Shown piece by piece: positions 41,740-50,469 of a DNA stretch of 64,000 bases. This DNA comes from Bacillota bacterium. Lineage in GTDB: Bacteria > Bacillota > Clostridia > Christensenellales > SZUA-584. Both the position numbers and the translations under genes were made by a program. The notes under the pieces are model-generated. The model was not told where the DNA came from. It was given only the letters and a program-made list of their open reading frames with translations, and ran no database searches. The first letter of the stretch is position 1, and each line of letters begins with the position of its first letter. The stretch lies in NCBI GenBank assembly GCA_023397655.1, contig JAEWTW010000017.1:124001-188000 (forward strand), written 5' to 3'.

Positions 41740-42942
41740 ATTAAATACTTATACAAAGCGGCCAACAAGGCCGGTCAGACAGTGGAAGGCCTCATCGAGG
41801 CATCGGACAAAAAATCCGTGGTGTTTGCGCTCAGGGCGAAGTCTTTATACCTGCTCAGCCTATCGGAGGTGAACCCGAAGAGCTCGCTCGATATCGCATT
41901 CGGCTCCGCCAAACTGCCCAAGCGTACGCTGGCGGTGTTCTGCACGCAGTTCGCCAGCATATTGCGGTCGGGCGTGCCGCTGATCCAGGCACTTTCGATA
42001 CTGGATGAACAGACGGAAAACGCTAAGCTGAAAAAGATACTGCAGTCCGTCAACGAAGATCTGCAGCGCGGCAAGGGGTTGTCTGAAGCTTTGTCGATGC
42101 ATGAACGCGCACTGCCCACCATCATGATCAAGATGATCGAAGCGGGCGAGCTGAGCGGTACGCTGGACTTGGCGCTGGAGCGTCTCGCCACGCACTTTGA
42201 CAAGGAATACCGGATTTCCAAGAAGATCCGCGGAGCGATGATGTACCCGGCTATCGTCACTATCATCGCGCTAATCGTCGTGGTTTTCATGCTGCTGTTC
42301 ATTATCCCGCGGTTTATGACTTTCTTCGAATCCTCCGGTGCTGAACTGCCGGCTATCACCAAGTTCATGCTGGGCTTAAGCGATTTTATAACCGTCAACT
42401 GGATGTACATACTGGCGTTCCTGCTGATGATCTATGTGGGCTTTAAGTTCTATAAGTCTACACCACCGGGACGGCTGGCGATTGATTCGTTCAAGATCAG
42501 AGCGCCGCTTTTCAAGAAGTCTGTCACGCGCATACTGGCCGCGCGCTTCAGCCGCACGCTCGCGACGCTGACCGCCACCGGCATCTCCCTCACGCAATCG
42601 CTCCGCATCGCATCCAAGGTGGTGGGCAACCGGCTGGCGGAGAACAAGCTGATCGATATCGAGGAATCCATCAAGCAGGGTAAATCGCTCAACGCCTCTG
42701 TCAGTGCCGCGGCGCTGTTCCCCAATATGATCGTGCACATGATGAAGATCGGCGAGGAGTCCGGAACGCTGGATCAGATGCTGGAAAAAGCGGCGGATTA
42801 TTTTGAAGAGGAAGCGGATACCGCCATCACGAGGCTGACGACAATACTGCAGCCCATACTGCTTGTGATTGTCGCCGTGATCATATTATTCGTGATGCTG
42901 TCTGTGCTGATGCCGATGCTAACCATGTATCAGAGCGTATAA
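41740..42942 (+). CDS. pilC: type IV pilus inner-membrane platform PilC, ATT start
   Basis: The 400-residue platform protein of the pilus machine has two GspF domains and three main membrane helices (near residues 172-190, 220-238 and 374-395). Family segments include FCTQFASILRSGVPLIQAL and ARFSRTLATLTATGISLTQSL. No ATG, GTG or TTG lies at the expected N-terminus. The conserved beginning KYLYKAANKAG is read in frame only from ATT 41740, with GGGGTGATGG six bases upstream; a TGA three codons earlier bounds it. The first in-frame GTG (41782) would remove the conserved start. Either ATT is used or a single-base change or sequencing error is present. Confidence 0.9.
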   Translation: MKYLYKAANKAGQTVEGLIEASDKKSVVFALRAKSLYLLSLSEVNPKSSLDIAFGSAKLPKRTLAVFCTQFASILRSGVPLIQALSILDEQTENAKLKKILQSVNEDLQRGKGLSEALSMHERALPTIMIKMIEAGELSGTLDLALERLATHFDKEYRISKKIRGAMMYPAIVTIIALIVVVFMLLFIIPRFMTFFESSGAELPAITKFMLGLSDFITVNWMYILAFLLMIYVGFKFYKSTPPGRLAIDSFKIRAPLFKKSVTRILAARFSRTLATLTATGISLTQSLRIASKVVGNRLAENKLIDIEESIKQGKSLNASVSAAALFPNMIVHMMKIGEESGTLDQMLEKAADYFEEEADTAITRLTTILQPILLVIVAVIILFVMLSVLMPMLTMYQSV

Positions 42943-43040
42943 AAAATATTTTTTGTATCTGTTTCAGAAATAAAATATGTGTTTATAAACAAGCTGAGCG
43001 CTTTGCAAAACGCACACATATTTGAAAGGAGTATACACTA

Positions 43041-43400
43041 ATGTTCAAACTTATGCGCACGAACAAAAAAGGCTTTACGCTGATTGAGCTCATCGTCGTT
43101 ATCGCCATTCTCGCCATTTTAGCCGCTATCGCTATCCCGACATTTTCTGGCATAAAAGACAATGCAAATCAAAGTGTTATGCTGGCAAATGCACGGAGTA
43201 TTGCCACTGCTTTCAACGCTTACAACGCACTGAATCCAGATGAGGACGAAATGTTGGATAGCATCGACATTACTGCCCTTACCACTGCTGGACTTTGGCC
43301 CGTGGGCGTTACTCAGGACGATTTAGATGACATTAATGCCGCAGGCTTGTTGACGATAGCCAATCACGTTGCCTTAGCTAAAGAAGCTTCCGGTAGCTGA
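43041..43400 (+). CDS. pilA: type IV major pilin-like prepilin
   Basis: The 119-residue prepilin has a 10-residue basic leader (MFKLMRTNKK) and the cleavage site KKG/FTLIELIVV, with Glu5 of the mature pilin, followed by a hydrophobic helix. The mature protein is about 109 residues: a short soluble head with an acidic, Asp-rich middle (NPDEDEMLDSIDI) and no Cys. It is small for a major pilin, but its position and strong GAAAGGAG site fit that role. It sits 98 bases after pilC in an A/T-rich gap and is followed at once by a terminator, suggesting it is transcribed at high level from its own promoter. Confidence 0.9.
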   Translation: MFKLMRTNKKGFTLIELIVVIAILAILAAIAIPTFSGIKDNANQSVMLANARSIATAFNAYNALNPDEDEMLDSIDITALTTAGLWPVGVTQDDLDDINAAGLLTIANHVALAKEASGS

Positions 43401-43421
43401 TTATTCATTCAGTAATTCGGT

Positions 43422-43457
43422 AAGGCGAGCGGTCTACACCCTCGCCTTTTCTTTTTT
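43422..43457 (+). terminator. terminator after the pilin gene
   Basis: AAGGCGAG-11-CTCGCCTT is followed by TTCTTTTTT, 20 bases after the pilin stop. Partial termination here would make pilin much more abundant than the genes behind it. Confidence 0.85.
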
Positions 43458-43570
43458 ATTCAGCTGCTAATTCCTGTTTTAATCCGGCGCTACCGGGTTA
43501 TCTATGTGTAAGGGCAATTCTGCGCTTTTAGTACGCGTTATTTGAGGTTTGCATACAAAAAGGATTGGGT

Positions 43571-44350
43571 ATGATTTTTATAGGCGTGATGATATTCATA
43601 TTAGGCATCGTTATCGGCAGCTTTTTAAACGTGTGCATTTACCGGCTGCCGCTCGGCAAGTCCATCGTGACCTCTCCCTCGGCTTGCCCCGCCTGTGAGC
43701 ATCAATTAATGCCTCTCGACTTAATACCCGTATTTAGCTATTTATTTCTCGGCGGAAAATGCCGATATTGTAAGGTGAAGATATCGGCGCAGTATCCGCT
43801 GATTGAGGCGCTCAATGGCGCGCTCTGGGTGCTTTTATATTTGCGGTTCGGTCTTATATGGCCGCTTCCGGTTTACATGGCGCTGGTATCATTGCTGATC
43901 GTGATATCGGCAATCGACATTAAGCACATGGAAATACCCGACGGTCTCATCATCGCAGGGCTCGTGCTGGGAGCAGCGCAGCTGGCGGCTTCCGTGTTCA
44001 CGCCGTATTTTGACGTCTGGTATTCGTATCTGATCGGTTTTGCCGCAGGCGGTTTGCCGTTGCTGCTGATCGCATTGTTTTGCATGTATGTACTGAAGAA
44101 GGACGCGATGGGCGGCGGTGATATCAAACTGATGGCGTTTGCCGGGCTGGTGGTCGGCTGGAAGCTCATTGCCATGGCCTATATCATCGGAATAGTGTCG
44201 GGTGCGCTGGCAGGCGTTGCACTGATGGCGCTGGGCAAACGCAAGCGTTCGGATGCCATACCTTTCGGGCCGTTTCTGTCCTTCGGTGTGGTGATGAGCG
44301 TGTTCTTCGGTTATGCGATAATAAACTGGTATCTGGGGTTTCTGTCATGA
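43571..44350 (+). CDS. pilD: prepilin peptidase / methyltransferase PilD
   Basis: The 259-residue membrane protein cleaves prepilins and methylates the new N-terminus. The N-terminal cytoplasmic domain has GSFLNVCIYRLP, two Cys pairs (CPAC and CRYC) and the PLIEALNGALW stretch. The catalytic aspartates are in AIDIKHMEIPDG and MGGGDIKLM. The start is ATG 43571 with AAGGA upstream rather than TTG 43565. The next gene overlaps its end by four bases. A separate transcription start after the pilin terminator is likely. Confidence 0.95.
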   Translation: MIFIGVMIFILGIVIGSFLNVCIYRLPLGKSIVTSPSACPACEHQLMPLDLIPVFSYLFLGGKCRYCKVKISAQYPLIEALNGALWVLLYLRFGLIWPLPVYMALVSLLIVISAIDIKHMEIPDGLIIAGLVLGAAQLAASVFTPYFDVWYSYLIGFAAGGLPLLLIALFCMYVLKKDAMGGGDIKLMAFAGLVVGWKLIAMAYIIGIVSGALAGVALMALGKRKRSDAIPFGPFLSFGVVMSVFFGYAIINWYLGFLS

Positions 44351-45081
44351 TGAAAATGGGGAAACGGGCATTCACACTGATTGAAACGCTGCTGGCGATC
44401 AGCCTGTTCGCTGCCATCGCACTGCCTTTGCTTACCGTCTTTCTCCAGTCCGCCAAGTCGGACAGAGCCGCCCGCGATGTGCTCAACGCCAATTACATTT
44501 CCCAAGACTATATCGAAAAGCTGGATGCCTTGTCTTATCAGGAAGCGCTGCAGGCGGTGCCCACACTTCAGCTTTCTAATGGATACTACCTTTCCGCAAC
44601 GATTGAGCCTTACGGTAACGCACGATCTATGTTTTCATCGGATTACTGTGTCTATATCCATTTGATCGTGTTCAGTGACAGCAAAATGCTGGCGGTGCTG
44701 CCGGACGGCAAATGGCGGCTGTTTTCGAGCGTTCCAGGCAGCATTTCCGTCACAGTATCGGGTGGTCATTATACGCTGAACTGCAGCGGCACTGTTGTTG
44801 CCGGCTCAGCCAAATACAATGACTGTGCCGTCATCGTCAACGCCATGAAGAAGGCCGGCACAATGTCCATTACTCTGGGCAGTACGTGCCAGGCTCTTGT
44901 GTTTTGCAGCAGCGCTGACGCGTCCAAAATCACAGTCAACGGTACCAGTCAGTTCCAGAAGGACCTGATAACCGGTGAAACGTCGCTGATCAAGGTGAAG
45001 TCCTCCGTATATCAAAAAGCAGGCGATTCAAAACCGCTTGCTGTATCTGAGGCGTTCATCAACATAAGGAACGAGAAATGA
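44347..45081 (+). CDS. minor prepilin with long C-terminal domain
   Basis: The 244-residue protein has a prepilin leader (MMKMGKR) and cleavage region AFTLIETLLAISLF, with Ala in place of the usual Gly before Phe. A soluble domain of about 200 residues follows, rich in Ser, Thr and Gly, with beta-strand alternation (SISVTVSGGHYTLNCSGTVV; STCQALVFCSSAD). It is probably a minor pilin like PilV that caps or primes the pilus. Overlaps pilD by four bases and the next gene by four. Confidence 0.88.
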   Translation: MMKMGKRAFTLIETLLAISLFAAIALPLLTVFLQSAKSDRAARDVLNANYISQDYIEKLDALSYQEALQAVPTLQLSNGYYLSATIEPYGNARSMFSSDYCVYIHLIVFSDSKMLAVLPDGKWRLFSSVPGSISVTVSGGHYTLNCSGTVVAGSAKYNDCAVIVNAMKKAGTMSITLGSTCQALVFCSSADASKITVNGTSQFQKDLITGETSLIKVKSSVYQKAGDSKPLAVSEAFINIRNEK

Positions 45082-45488
45082 AGAAGACGAACCGGGGTTT
45101 TACGCTCATAGAAGTATTGCTGGCCTGTGCTCTCGTCGCGGTCGCCGCCATGCTGATGTACAGCTTTTTCGGTCAGGGGTTCTCCCTTTACACCCTGGAA
45201 TCCGAATCGGCGGACGAACAAGCCAGCCTTCGTATGGCGATGTCCGATATCACCAACGTGGTTCGCTTAACCGACGCGTCCAAAATCAGTGTATCGGAAG
45301 GCGGTGTGCTGACGGTGGACGACAGGACATATAAGCTGTCAGGCGGTAAGATAATGCGGAATGATACCGCCATTGCTTCCAATATCAGCACTTTTACGGT
45401 GACCAAAAGCAGCGATCTGCTTTGGATAAAGCTCGTCAGCAATAAGGGCGCGGCCATCGAGACATCATTGTCGATGGCGTCATATTAA
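45078..45488 (+). CDS. minor prepilin, GspJ/PilW-like
   Basis: The 136-residue prepilin has leader MKKTNRG and core FTLIEVLLACALVAVAAM with the conserved Glu. The head domain of about 100 residues has the GspJ/PilW-type pattern (FGQGFSLYTLESESADEQASLRMAMSDI). Such minor pilins initiate pilus assembly. It starts four bases inside the previous minor pilin gene, and the PilX-like gene follows after 16 bases, so the three minor components are coupled. Confidence 0.88.
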   Translation: MKKTNRGFTLIEVLLACALVAVAAMLMYSFFGQGFSLYTLESESADEQASLRMAMSDITNVVRLTDASKISVSEGGVLTVDDRTYKLSGGKIMRNDTAIASNISTFTVTKSSDLLWIKLVSNKGAAIETSLSMASY

Positions 45489-45504
45489 TAAAGGAGACAG
45501 GGTT

Positions 45505-46968
45505 ATGAAAATCAGACGATTGTTTTGCCGCATAACGGATTCACGTGGCTCATCGTTGATCATGGCGCTGGTGACGATCACCATACTCATGCTGCTTGGT
45601 CTCGCCGCCATCACCCTCTCCATGAGCACGTTGAATTCGAATGCAGCGGATGCCACCACGAACGATTCTTTTTACGCGGCCGAAGCGGGTGTCAACAATG
45701 CACTCGATCAGCTCAAGTTGGATGTATACCGATATTACGATGAAATGAAGGAAGCGAGCGGAACCACCTATAACACCCTGTATAACAACTTCGCCGCAAA
45801 AATCGTTTCCAATGCAGATAATAGTTTTTTTGAGCCTGACATAACAGCCGGTTACACGAACACGTCTTTTACTGTCGAAAGCTTCGACTCCGTTAAAAAT
45901 ACCTACGGGTTTCTGGTGACCACCACCTCCACAATGGCGGACGGCACAAAATATCAGGTGCAGGGACGGGTTAAAATTAAGCGCCTTGACGTAAGCGCGA
46001 AAGACTGGTCTATACCCGATGCCGCCATCGTTGTGGGCAACACGCTTGACTTAAGCACAAAGGGCGGTATCAGTCTCAGCAACGGAAATGCCATACTCGG
46101 TGCCCTGCAATGCCGGCAGCCCTGGTTTTTCGGCGTCAGCAACGGGATAATCAGTATCGATAATACGATTGGCCCAAACATCAATGATACGCTCACGTAT
46201 CCGTCATTCAGCAATCCGGTTATCTCAAATCCAAAATATTATATTACGACAAACAACACGTATCTTGACGCGAGCCACTATCCTCTGACGTATCCGGTCA
46301 GTGTCAACACGGGCCCTAACGTCAAGCTTTATCTGACAAACAACAACGTTATTCCCGACGGCGTCATCCGTGCCACCGGCGACCTTATCGTGTCAAGCGG
46401 CGGCAATATCGCCTGCGATTTATATTGCAATAACCTCGATATTACCGGTCGTCTGCTGACAGGCGATATTTATGCTCGTGGCAACGTGGTGCTTCATGGC
46501 GGTTCATTTCACGGCAATATCTATGCCGACGGAAACGTAACGGTGAGCAGCGCCGACCTTCAGGGTTCCATCGTCTGCGGTGGCAGCATTACGGTCAACG
46601 GCGCTTCGGCGCTCGGCAACATGTTTGCCGCCGGGCCCATTACGATGTCCAGTCTGGGCGCTTCCGGCAATGTGATCTATTCTAAAACGAAGATCACATT
46701 GGGAGGCGGCAGCATTGATGCCATCATGTTTTCCGGCGGGGATATTGTTTTCAATGGCGGCGGCAACGTGAACGGTGCAATGATCGCAAAGAATAACATG
46801 TACTTTTCTAATGACAGCTGGATGAGCGTGAACTACAACGCAGCTTCAGTTCAGAATAAGCTCGCGGCTCTGCAGGATTCGTTCTTCAGTTCCGGATCGA
46901 GTTCGGCGGAACTGAACAGCGATATATTCCAGGATCAAAGCATAACGGCGATAGGCCGTGTAAACTAA
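45505..46968 (+). CDS. PilX-like minor pilus protein with beta-helix / bactofilin-like tail
   Basis: The 487-residue protein starts like PilX: a basic segment, then SRGSSLIMALVTITILMLLGLAAI and the helix ending in FYAAEAGVNNALDQL (around residues 53-68). The N-terminal 150 residues match PilX minor pilins. The C-terminal half (residues 280-440) contains many short repeats such as GDIYARGNVVLHGG, GNIYADGNVTVSSA and GSIVCGGSITVNGA, the pattern of a right-handed beta-helix or bactofilin. This tail could form a rigid rod or adhesive tip. The canonical prepilin Glu5 is not obvious here. Confidence 0.85.
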   Translation: MKIRRLFCRITDSRGSSLIMALVTITILMLLGLAAITLSMSTLNSNAADATTNDSFYAAEAGVNNALDQLKLDVYRYYDEMKEASGTTYNTLYNNFAAKIVSNADNSFFEPDITAGYTNTSFTVESFDSVKNTYGFLVTTTSTMADGTKYQVQGRVKIKRLDVSAKDWSIPDAAIVVGNTLDLSTKGGISLSNGNAILGALQCRQPWFFGVSNGIISIDNTIGPNINDTLTYPSFSNPVISNPKYYITTNNTYLDASHYPLTYPVSVNTGPNVKLYLTNNNVIPDGVIRATGDLIVSSGGNIACDLYCNNLDITGRLLTGDIYARGNVVLHGGSFHGNIYADGNVTVSSADLQGSIVCGGSITVNGASALGNMFAAGPITMSSLGASGNVIYSKTKITLGGGSIDAIMFSGGDIVFNGGGNVNGAMIAKNNMYFSNDSWMSVNYNAASVQNKLAALQDSFFSSGSSSAELNSDIFQDQSITAIGRVN

Positions 46969-46978
46969 GGAGGCTTCA

Positions 46979-48022
46979 ATGCCAATCAAGCAGGCGGCCA
47001 CGGTATCGGTGGATATCGGGCATTCAAACCTTAAACTGACGCAGACGGGAACCGACGGCCGGATACTGAAATTTGTGGTGCATCGGATACCGGAAGGCTG
47101 TGTGGACGACCTCAACATCGTCTCGGAGGACGCGCTGGTAAAATCGCTGAAAACTGCGCGGCAGAAGGCGCGGCTGAGCCCCGGCAAGTGTTTTCTCGTG
47201 CTGTCCGGCAGCGACATCATCATCCGCCACTTCACGCTGCCGGTGCTGTCAGAGGATGAGCTTTACCAGAACATACTGAACGAGATGTCGGGCTATCTGC
47301 CTGTTGATCCGGAGAAGTATTATATCGACTACAAAATTGCTGAAAAACTGACCGAAGATGGCGTGGAGATGTATAACGTGCTGGTGACCTCCGTGCATAA
47401 GCGCATCGTCAATAAATACAAACGTGCTCTCAGCGCAGCCGGGTTTCATCTGACGGTGGTGGATACATGCGAGAACGCCCGTGAAAAGCTGTTGAAATTG
47501 GCCAGCACGCGTGACAGGGCGATCAACATCACCGGCGGTATCTGTATATTGGATTTTGGTACCAAGTGTACGCGCGCCAGTATCTATCACAACGGTAATT
47601 ATTTTATCAGCAATGTTATTAAAAAGTCGGGGCAGCAAATCACCGAAGTGATCGCTCAGAACTCCGGCAAGGATATACTGACTTCCGAAACGATGAAGCG
47701 CGAGGTGGATTTTTTGAACCAACCGCATAAAAACGCAGAGCTCAAAGCGGCCGTTACCTACGAGATTGACGCGCTGCTCTACGAAATCGCGCGGCTGTTC
47801 GATTATTACCGCAACCGGGCCAAAAGCGCTGTGCATACCGTTTATCTGACTGGCGGCGGTGCATTGATGCCGGGGCTGCTTGAGTATATGGGCCGCCATC
47901 TTAACATTCCTGTCCATCTGTCTTCCATGCTGCTGCCCGTGTCCCGAAGCGGCAATCCCGCTGACCAGCGCGGCTTTGCGCTGCTGCTGAACGCCTATGC
48001 CGCCACGCTAAGAGAGGAATAA
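46979..48022 (+). CDS. pilM: type IV pilus assembly protein PilM
   Basis: The 347-residue cytoplasmic actin-like protein links the motor to the PilN-PilO membrane pair. The ATP-binding segments are SVDIGHSNLKL (residues 10-20), LDFGTKCTRASIYHNG (around 188) and VYLTGGGALMPGLLEYM (around 297). It has the family's length. It is followed by pilN after a single base. Together with PilN and PilO it is the inner-membrane alignment subcomplex. Confidence 0.93.
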   Translation: MPIKQAATVSVDIGHSNLKLTQTGTDGRILKFVVHRIPEGCVDDLNIVSEDALVKSLKTARQKARLSPGKCFLVLSGSDIIIRHFTLPVLSEDELYQNILNEMSGYLPVDPEKYYIDYKIAEKLTEDGVEMYNVLVTSVHKRIVNKYKRALSAAGFHLTVVDTCENAREKLLKLASTRDRAINITGGICILDFGTKCTRASIYHNGNYFISNVIKKSGQQITEVIAQNSGKDILTSETMKREVDFLNQPHKNAELKAAVTYEIDALLYEIARLFDYYRNRAKSAVHTVYLTGGGALMPGLLEYMGRHLNIPVHLSSMLLPVSRSGNPADQRGFALLLNAYAATLREE

Positions 48023-48023
48023 T

Positions 48024-48665
48024 ATGAAGCACGATATCAATCTGCTGCAAAAAAGAAAGGCAGTCCAGTATTCAGGCAAGAAGCTGGGAACGGTACTCAT
48101 CTTCATCCTGCTGTTTGCCGCGCTGCTGTATGCAGGCATCACGCTGCCTTCCAACATGCTGGCCAGCGCCAAGATTAAGCTCTCGAATCTGGACTCCGAA
48201 CTGGTCGCGCAGCCTGCCGTCGATCAGGAACAGGCAGAAAAGACGCTGCAGAACGCCATGTTGCAGCAGGCTGCCAAGCAGTTGGAGTATCTTAATAATA
48301 CCAAGATGGATGCCACTCATTACATTGAAGCGTTGGAGACATCACTGCCAACCAGCGCCTATATTGATAGTATCACGACGGAGGTCAATCAGATGATTAT
48401 CACCGGCGTGGTACCGCGGGATGAAGTGCTGGCGACCTTTGCGCTGCGCCTCAGGGAGACGGGGCGCTTCCTTGACGTTTACGTGAGCAGCAGCTCTGTT
48501 GATAAAGATGGCGAGACTACGCGATTCACACTGTTTGCCACGCTGCCTGAACCATTGGGCACATCGCCGGAAGTCATTGACGGCAGCAACAATACCGATG
48601 AAGAAAGCACAACAAATCAACCCGCGGCCACCCCCGCCGCAGAGAATACGGAGGCCGGCAAATGA
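48024..48665 (+). CDS. pilN: type IV pilus PilN-like protein
   Basis: The 213-residue single-pass membrane protein starts with the PilN motif MKHDINLLQKRK, the segment that binds PilM. One hydrophobic helix follows (residues 21-38), then a coiled coil and a PilN-type ferredoxin-like domain (YIEALETSLPTSAYIDSI). The last 35 residues are a low-complexity Thr/Asn/Pro/Ala tail. The stop overlaps the start of pilO by four bases. Confidence 0.9.
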   Translation: MKHDINLLQKRKAVQYSGKKLGTVLIFILLFAALLYAGITLPSNMLASAKIKLSNLDSELVAQPAVDQEQAEKTLQNAMLQQAAKQLEYLNNTKMDATHYIEALETSLPTSAYIDSITTEVNQMIITGVVPRDEVLATFALRLRETGRFLDVYVSSSSVDKDGETTRFTLFATLPEPLGTSPEVIDGSNNTDEESTTNQPAATPAAENTEAGK

Positions 48666-49321
48666 CAATGACCAAACGTGAAAAGATACTTGTATCCGTT
48701 GTGCTGGTGATGGCAGTGTTCTGTCTTTATTTTCTCTTCTATTTCAAACCGAATATAGACGAGTTGAACCTGCTCAATAAAGATATTTCGAACAAGGAGA
48801 CACAGGCCTCCACCGTGGCACAGCAAAGGCAGATCATCACGGCTATGGATAAGGCCATTGAAGAAAACGAAGCCCGCATTAAGGTGCTGGGCGGCGGCAT
48901 TTCAACTGGCTTTGATCAGCCATCCGTACTGGTCTATCTAGAAAAAACAGTTAATGAGCATGCTAAAAAAACTTCTTTTGTGTTTTCTGACATGAATCAG
49001 GTCGGGCAGCTTTATGTGGTTCCCGTGAGCATTTCGATGGAATGCCGCTTTGACGGTTTGAAAGCGCTGATGAAGGCGTTCAATGAGAGTCCTTATTTCA
49101 TCAAGGTGGTGGACATAGATGTTGAAATGCTTCCGCAGACGCTCCCCGTTATACAGGAAGGGGAAGCCACGGATGCGGTTGTATCAACCACCACCACTAA
49201 GAAAGAAGAAATGGCCATCAAGCTGGATGTTGAATTTTATAGCCGGACCGGACAATCAGAACCCGGTATAGCACACGAATTCGCCAATGGTTATCAGTAC
49301 GGCGGAGACATATTCAACTAA
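48662..49321 (+). CDS. pilO: type IV pilus PilO-like protein
   Basis: The 219-residue single-pass protein has a membrane helix at residues 9-25 (ILVSVVLVMAVFCLYFLFYF), a coiled coil (LLNKDISNKETQASTVAQQR) and a small globular domain with SISMECRFDGLKALMKAFNES, a PilO hallmark. It pairs with PilN. No PilP or PilQ follows, as expected for a cell without an outer membrane. It is the last gene of the locus and ends at a strong terminator. Confidence 0.9.
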   Translation: MTMTKREKILVSVVLVMAVFCLYFLFYFKPNIDELNLLNKDISNKETQASTVAQQRQIITAMDKAIEENEARIKVLGGGISTGFDQPSVLVYLEKTVNEHAKKTSFVFSDMNQVGQLYVVPVSISMECRFDGLKALMKAFNESPYFIKVVDIDVEMLPQTLPVIQEGEATDAVVSTTTTKKEEMAIKLDVEFYSRTGQSEPGIAHEFANGYQYGGDIFN

Positions 49322-49336
49322 AATAGTATTTTGACC

Positions 49337-49371
49337 AAGCTTCCCCGGGTCAAGGCCAGGGAAGCTTTTTT
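49337..49371 (+). terminator. terminator of the pilus locus
   Basis: AAGCTTCCC-13-GGGAAGCTT is followed by TTTT, 16 bases after pilO; it overlaps the end of the convergent WYL gene. Confidence 0.85.
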
Positions 49372-50377
49372 ATTCCTGTTTCTCGCTGTAAAGCCGGTTC
49401 AGCGCCCCGACGAGACGGGCCATATCACAGCGCAGGCTATCGGGTGAAAGCAGCTCCGCCTTATCACCGAATATGGTGAGCCATGACAGAAAGCCCTGGC
49501 TTGCCCGGACGCTGACGGATACCGTAAACCAGCCGTCCTTTATGTCCGACACCGCAATATCAAGGCCGAAACGATCGAACACCGCCGTCGCCAGTTCGTC
49601 GCGAAAGCGTATGCGCACAGTCTGCGGCTGACCGCCGAACATGCCAAACACGCTACGATGGTATTCGTCAAAGTCGATGTAATTTTTGTATTCGGACACC
49701 TCGCTGATGGCGCGGATATCATCATCCGTTATTTCGATACGTGACATCCTGTCCACACGAAAATGAGACAGGTTGTCATATTTGTCGATATTGGAGACCA
49801 GATAGTAGCAATCCTCATACCACATCAGCGTGTAAGGGCTGGCGAGATACCGCTGGCCGTCCCGCTTGAAGCGCTGCGTCTTGTCCGGCTTATACTCGAA
49901 GTACAGGAATGAAATCTTCTTCCCCGCATTCTGCGCGCGCACGATGCGGTCGATGTTGTAATAAATCTCCTCGTTCCGCGTCTTCTGCGTACGCGCAAGC
50001 TCCATGCGCTCGCGGAAGCGCGACGCGGCGGCGATGCCAAACGGGTCCCCCAGCTTGCGAATCAACTCGCGTGACTTTTTCTCCGTCATAAATCGGGCGG
50101 CGGATATTGCGCCGGCACACACCTCGGCCTCGGCCAGCTCCATCGTCCTCTGCCCCAGAAAATATCCGGACGACCGCTCGTTGGTCATGATAATATCGTA
50201 TCCCAGATCACGCAGTATGGCGATGTCGGCATATACGGCCTTGCGCTCCGCCCCCGCCCCTGCCTTCTGCAGATATTCCAGTATATCCGCCATACGCTTC
50301 GGATGCTGTTCGTCAGTCTGTTCAATCAAGTAATTTAAAAGAAGAATGATGCGTGCCCTTTTGGGGAAATCGTCCAT
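49370..50377 (-). CDS. WYL-domain transcriptional regulator (YafY-like)
   Basis: The 335-residue regulator has an N-terminal winged helix (RIILLLNYLIEQTDEQHPKR, then AERKAVYADIAILRDLGYDI) and a WYL domain (GKKISFLYFEYKPDKTQRF; YLASPYTLMWYEDCYYLVSN). A WCX-type C-terminal region follows (around residue 260 on). WYL domains bind ligands such as nucleotides or single-stranded DNA. The start is ATG 50377, since GAGGAG lies just upstream and contains the ATG at 50392. It is divergent from the YfcC transporter gene and may control it. Confidence 0.88.
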   Translation of the reverse strand: MDDFPKRARIILLLNYLIEQTDEQHPKRMADILEYLQKAGAGAERKAVYADIAILRDLGYDIIMTNERSSGYFLGQRTMELAEAEVCAGAISAARFMTEKKSRELIRKLGDPFGIAAASRFRERMELARTQKTRNEEIYYNIDRIVRAQNAGKKISFLYFEYKPDKTQRFKRDGQRYLASPYTLMWYEDCYYLVSNIDKYDNLSHFRVDRMSRIEITDDDIRAISEVSEYKNYIDFDEYHRSVFGMFGGQPQTVRIRFRDELATAVFDRFGLDIAVSDIKDGWFTVSVSVRASQGFLSWLTIFGDKAELLSPDSLRCDMARLVGALNRLYSEKQE

Positions 50378-50408
50378 CGTTAAGCTCCTCATCCGTTTTA
50401 TGTGCTGA

Positions 50409-50437
50409 TTGACAAGGTATCACAACTGCATCATAAT
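50409..50437 (+). promoter_or_regulatory. promoter of the YfcC-family transporter gene
   Basis: TTGACA (50409-50414), a 17-base spacer and CATAAT (50432-50437) lie 32 bases before the start codon. Confidence 0.7.
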
Positions 50438-50469
50438 TATACCATATATGCATACGGAGGAGAACAGCG

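Noticed and set aside
41734..41745. Four-codon ORF ATG GAT CAT TAA as a leader peptide of pilC
   Set aside because: Too short to judge, and it overlaps the proposed ATT start; chance occurrence is likely.
41782..42942. GTG 41782 as pilC start
   Set aside because: It would delete the conserved KYLYKAANKAG beginning and lacks a ribosome binding site; ATT 41740 fits better.
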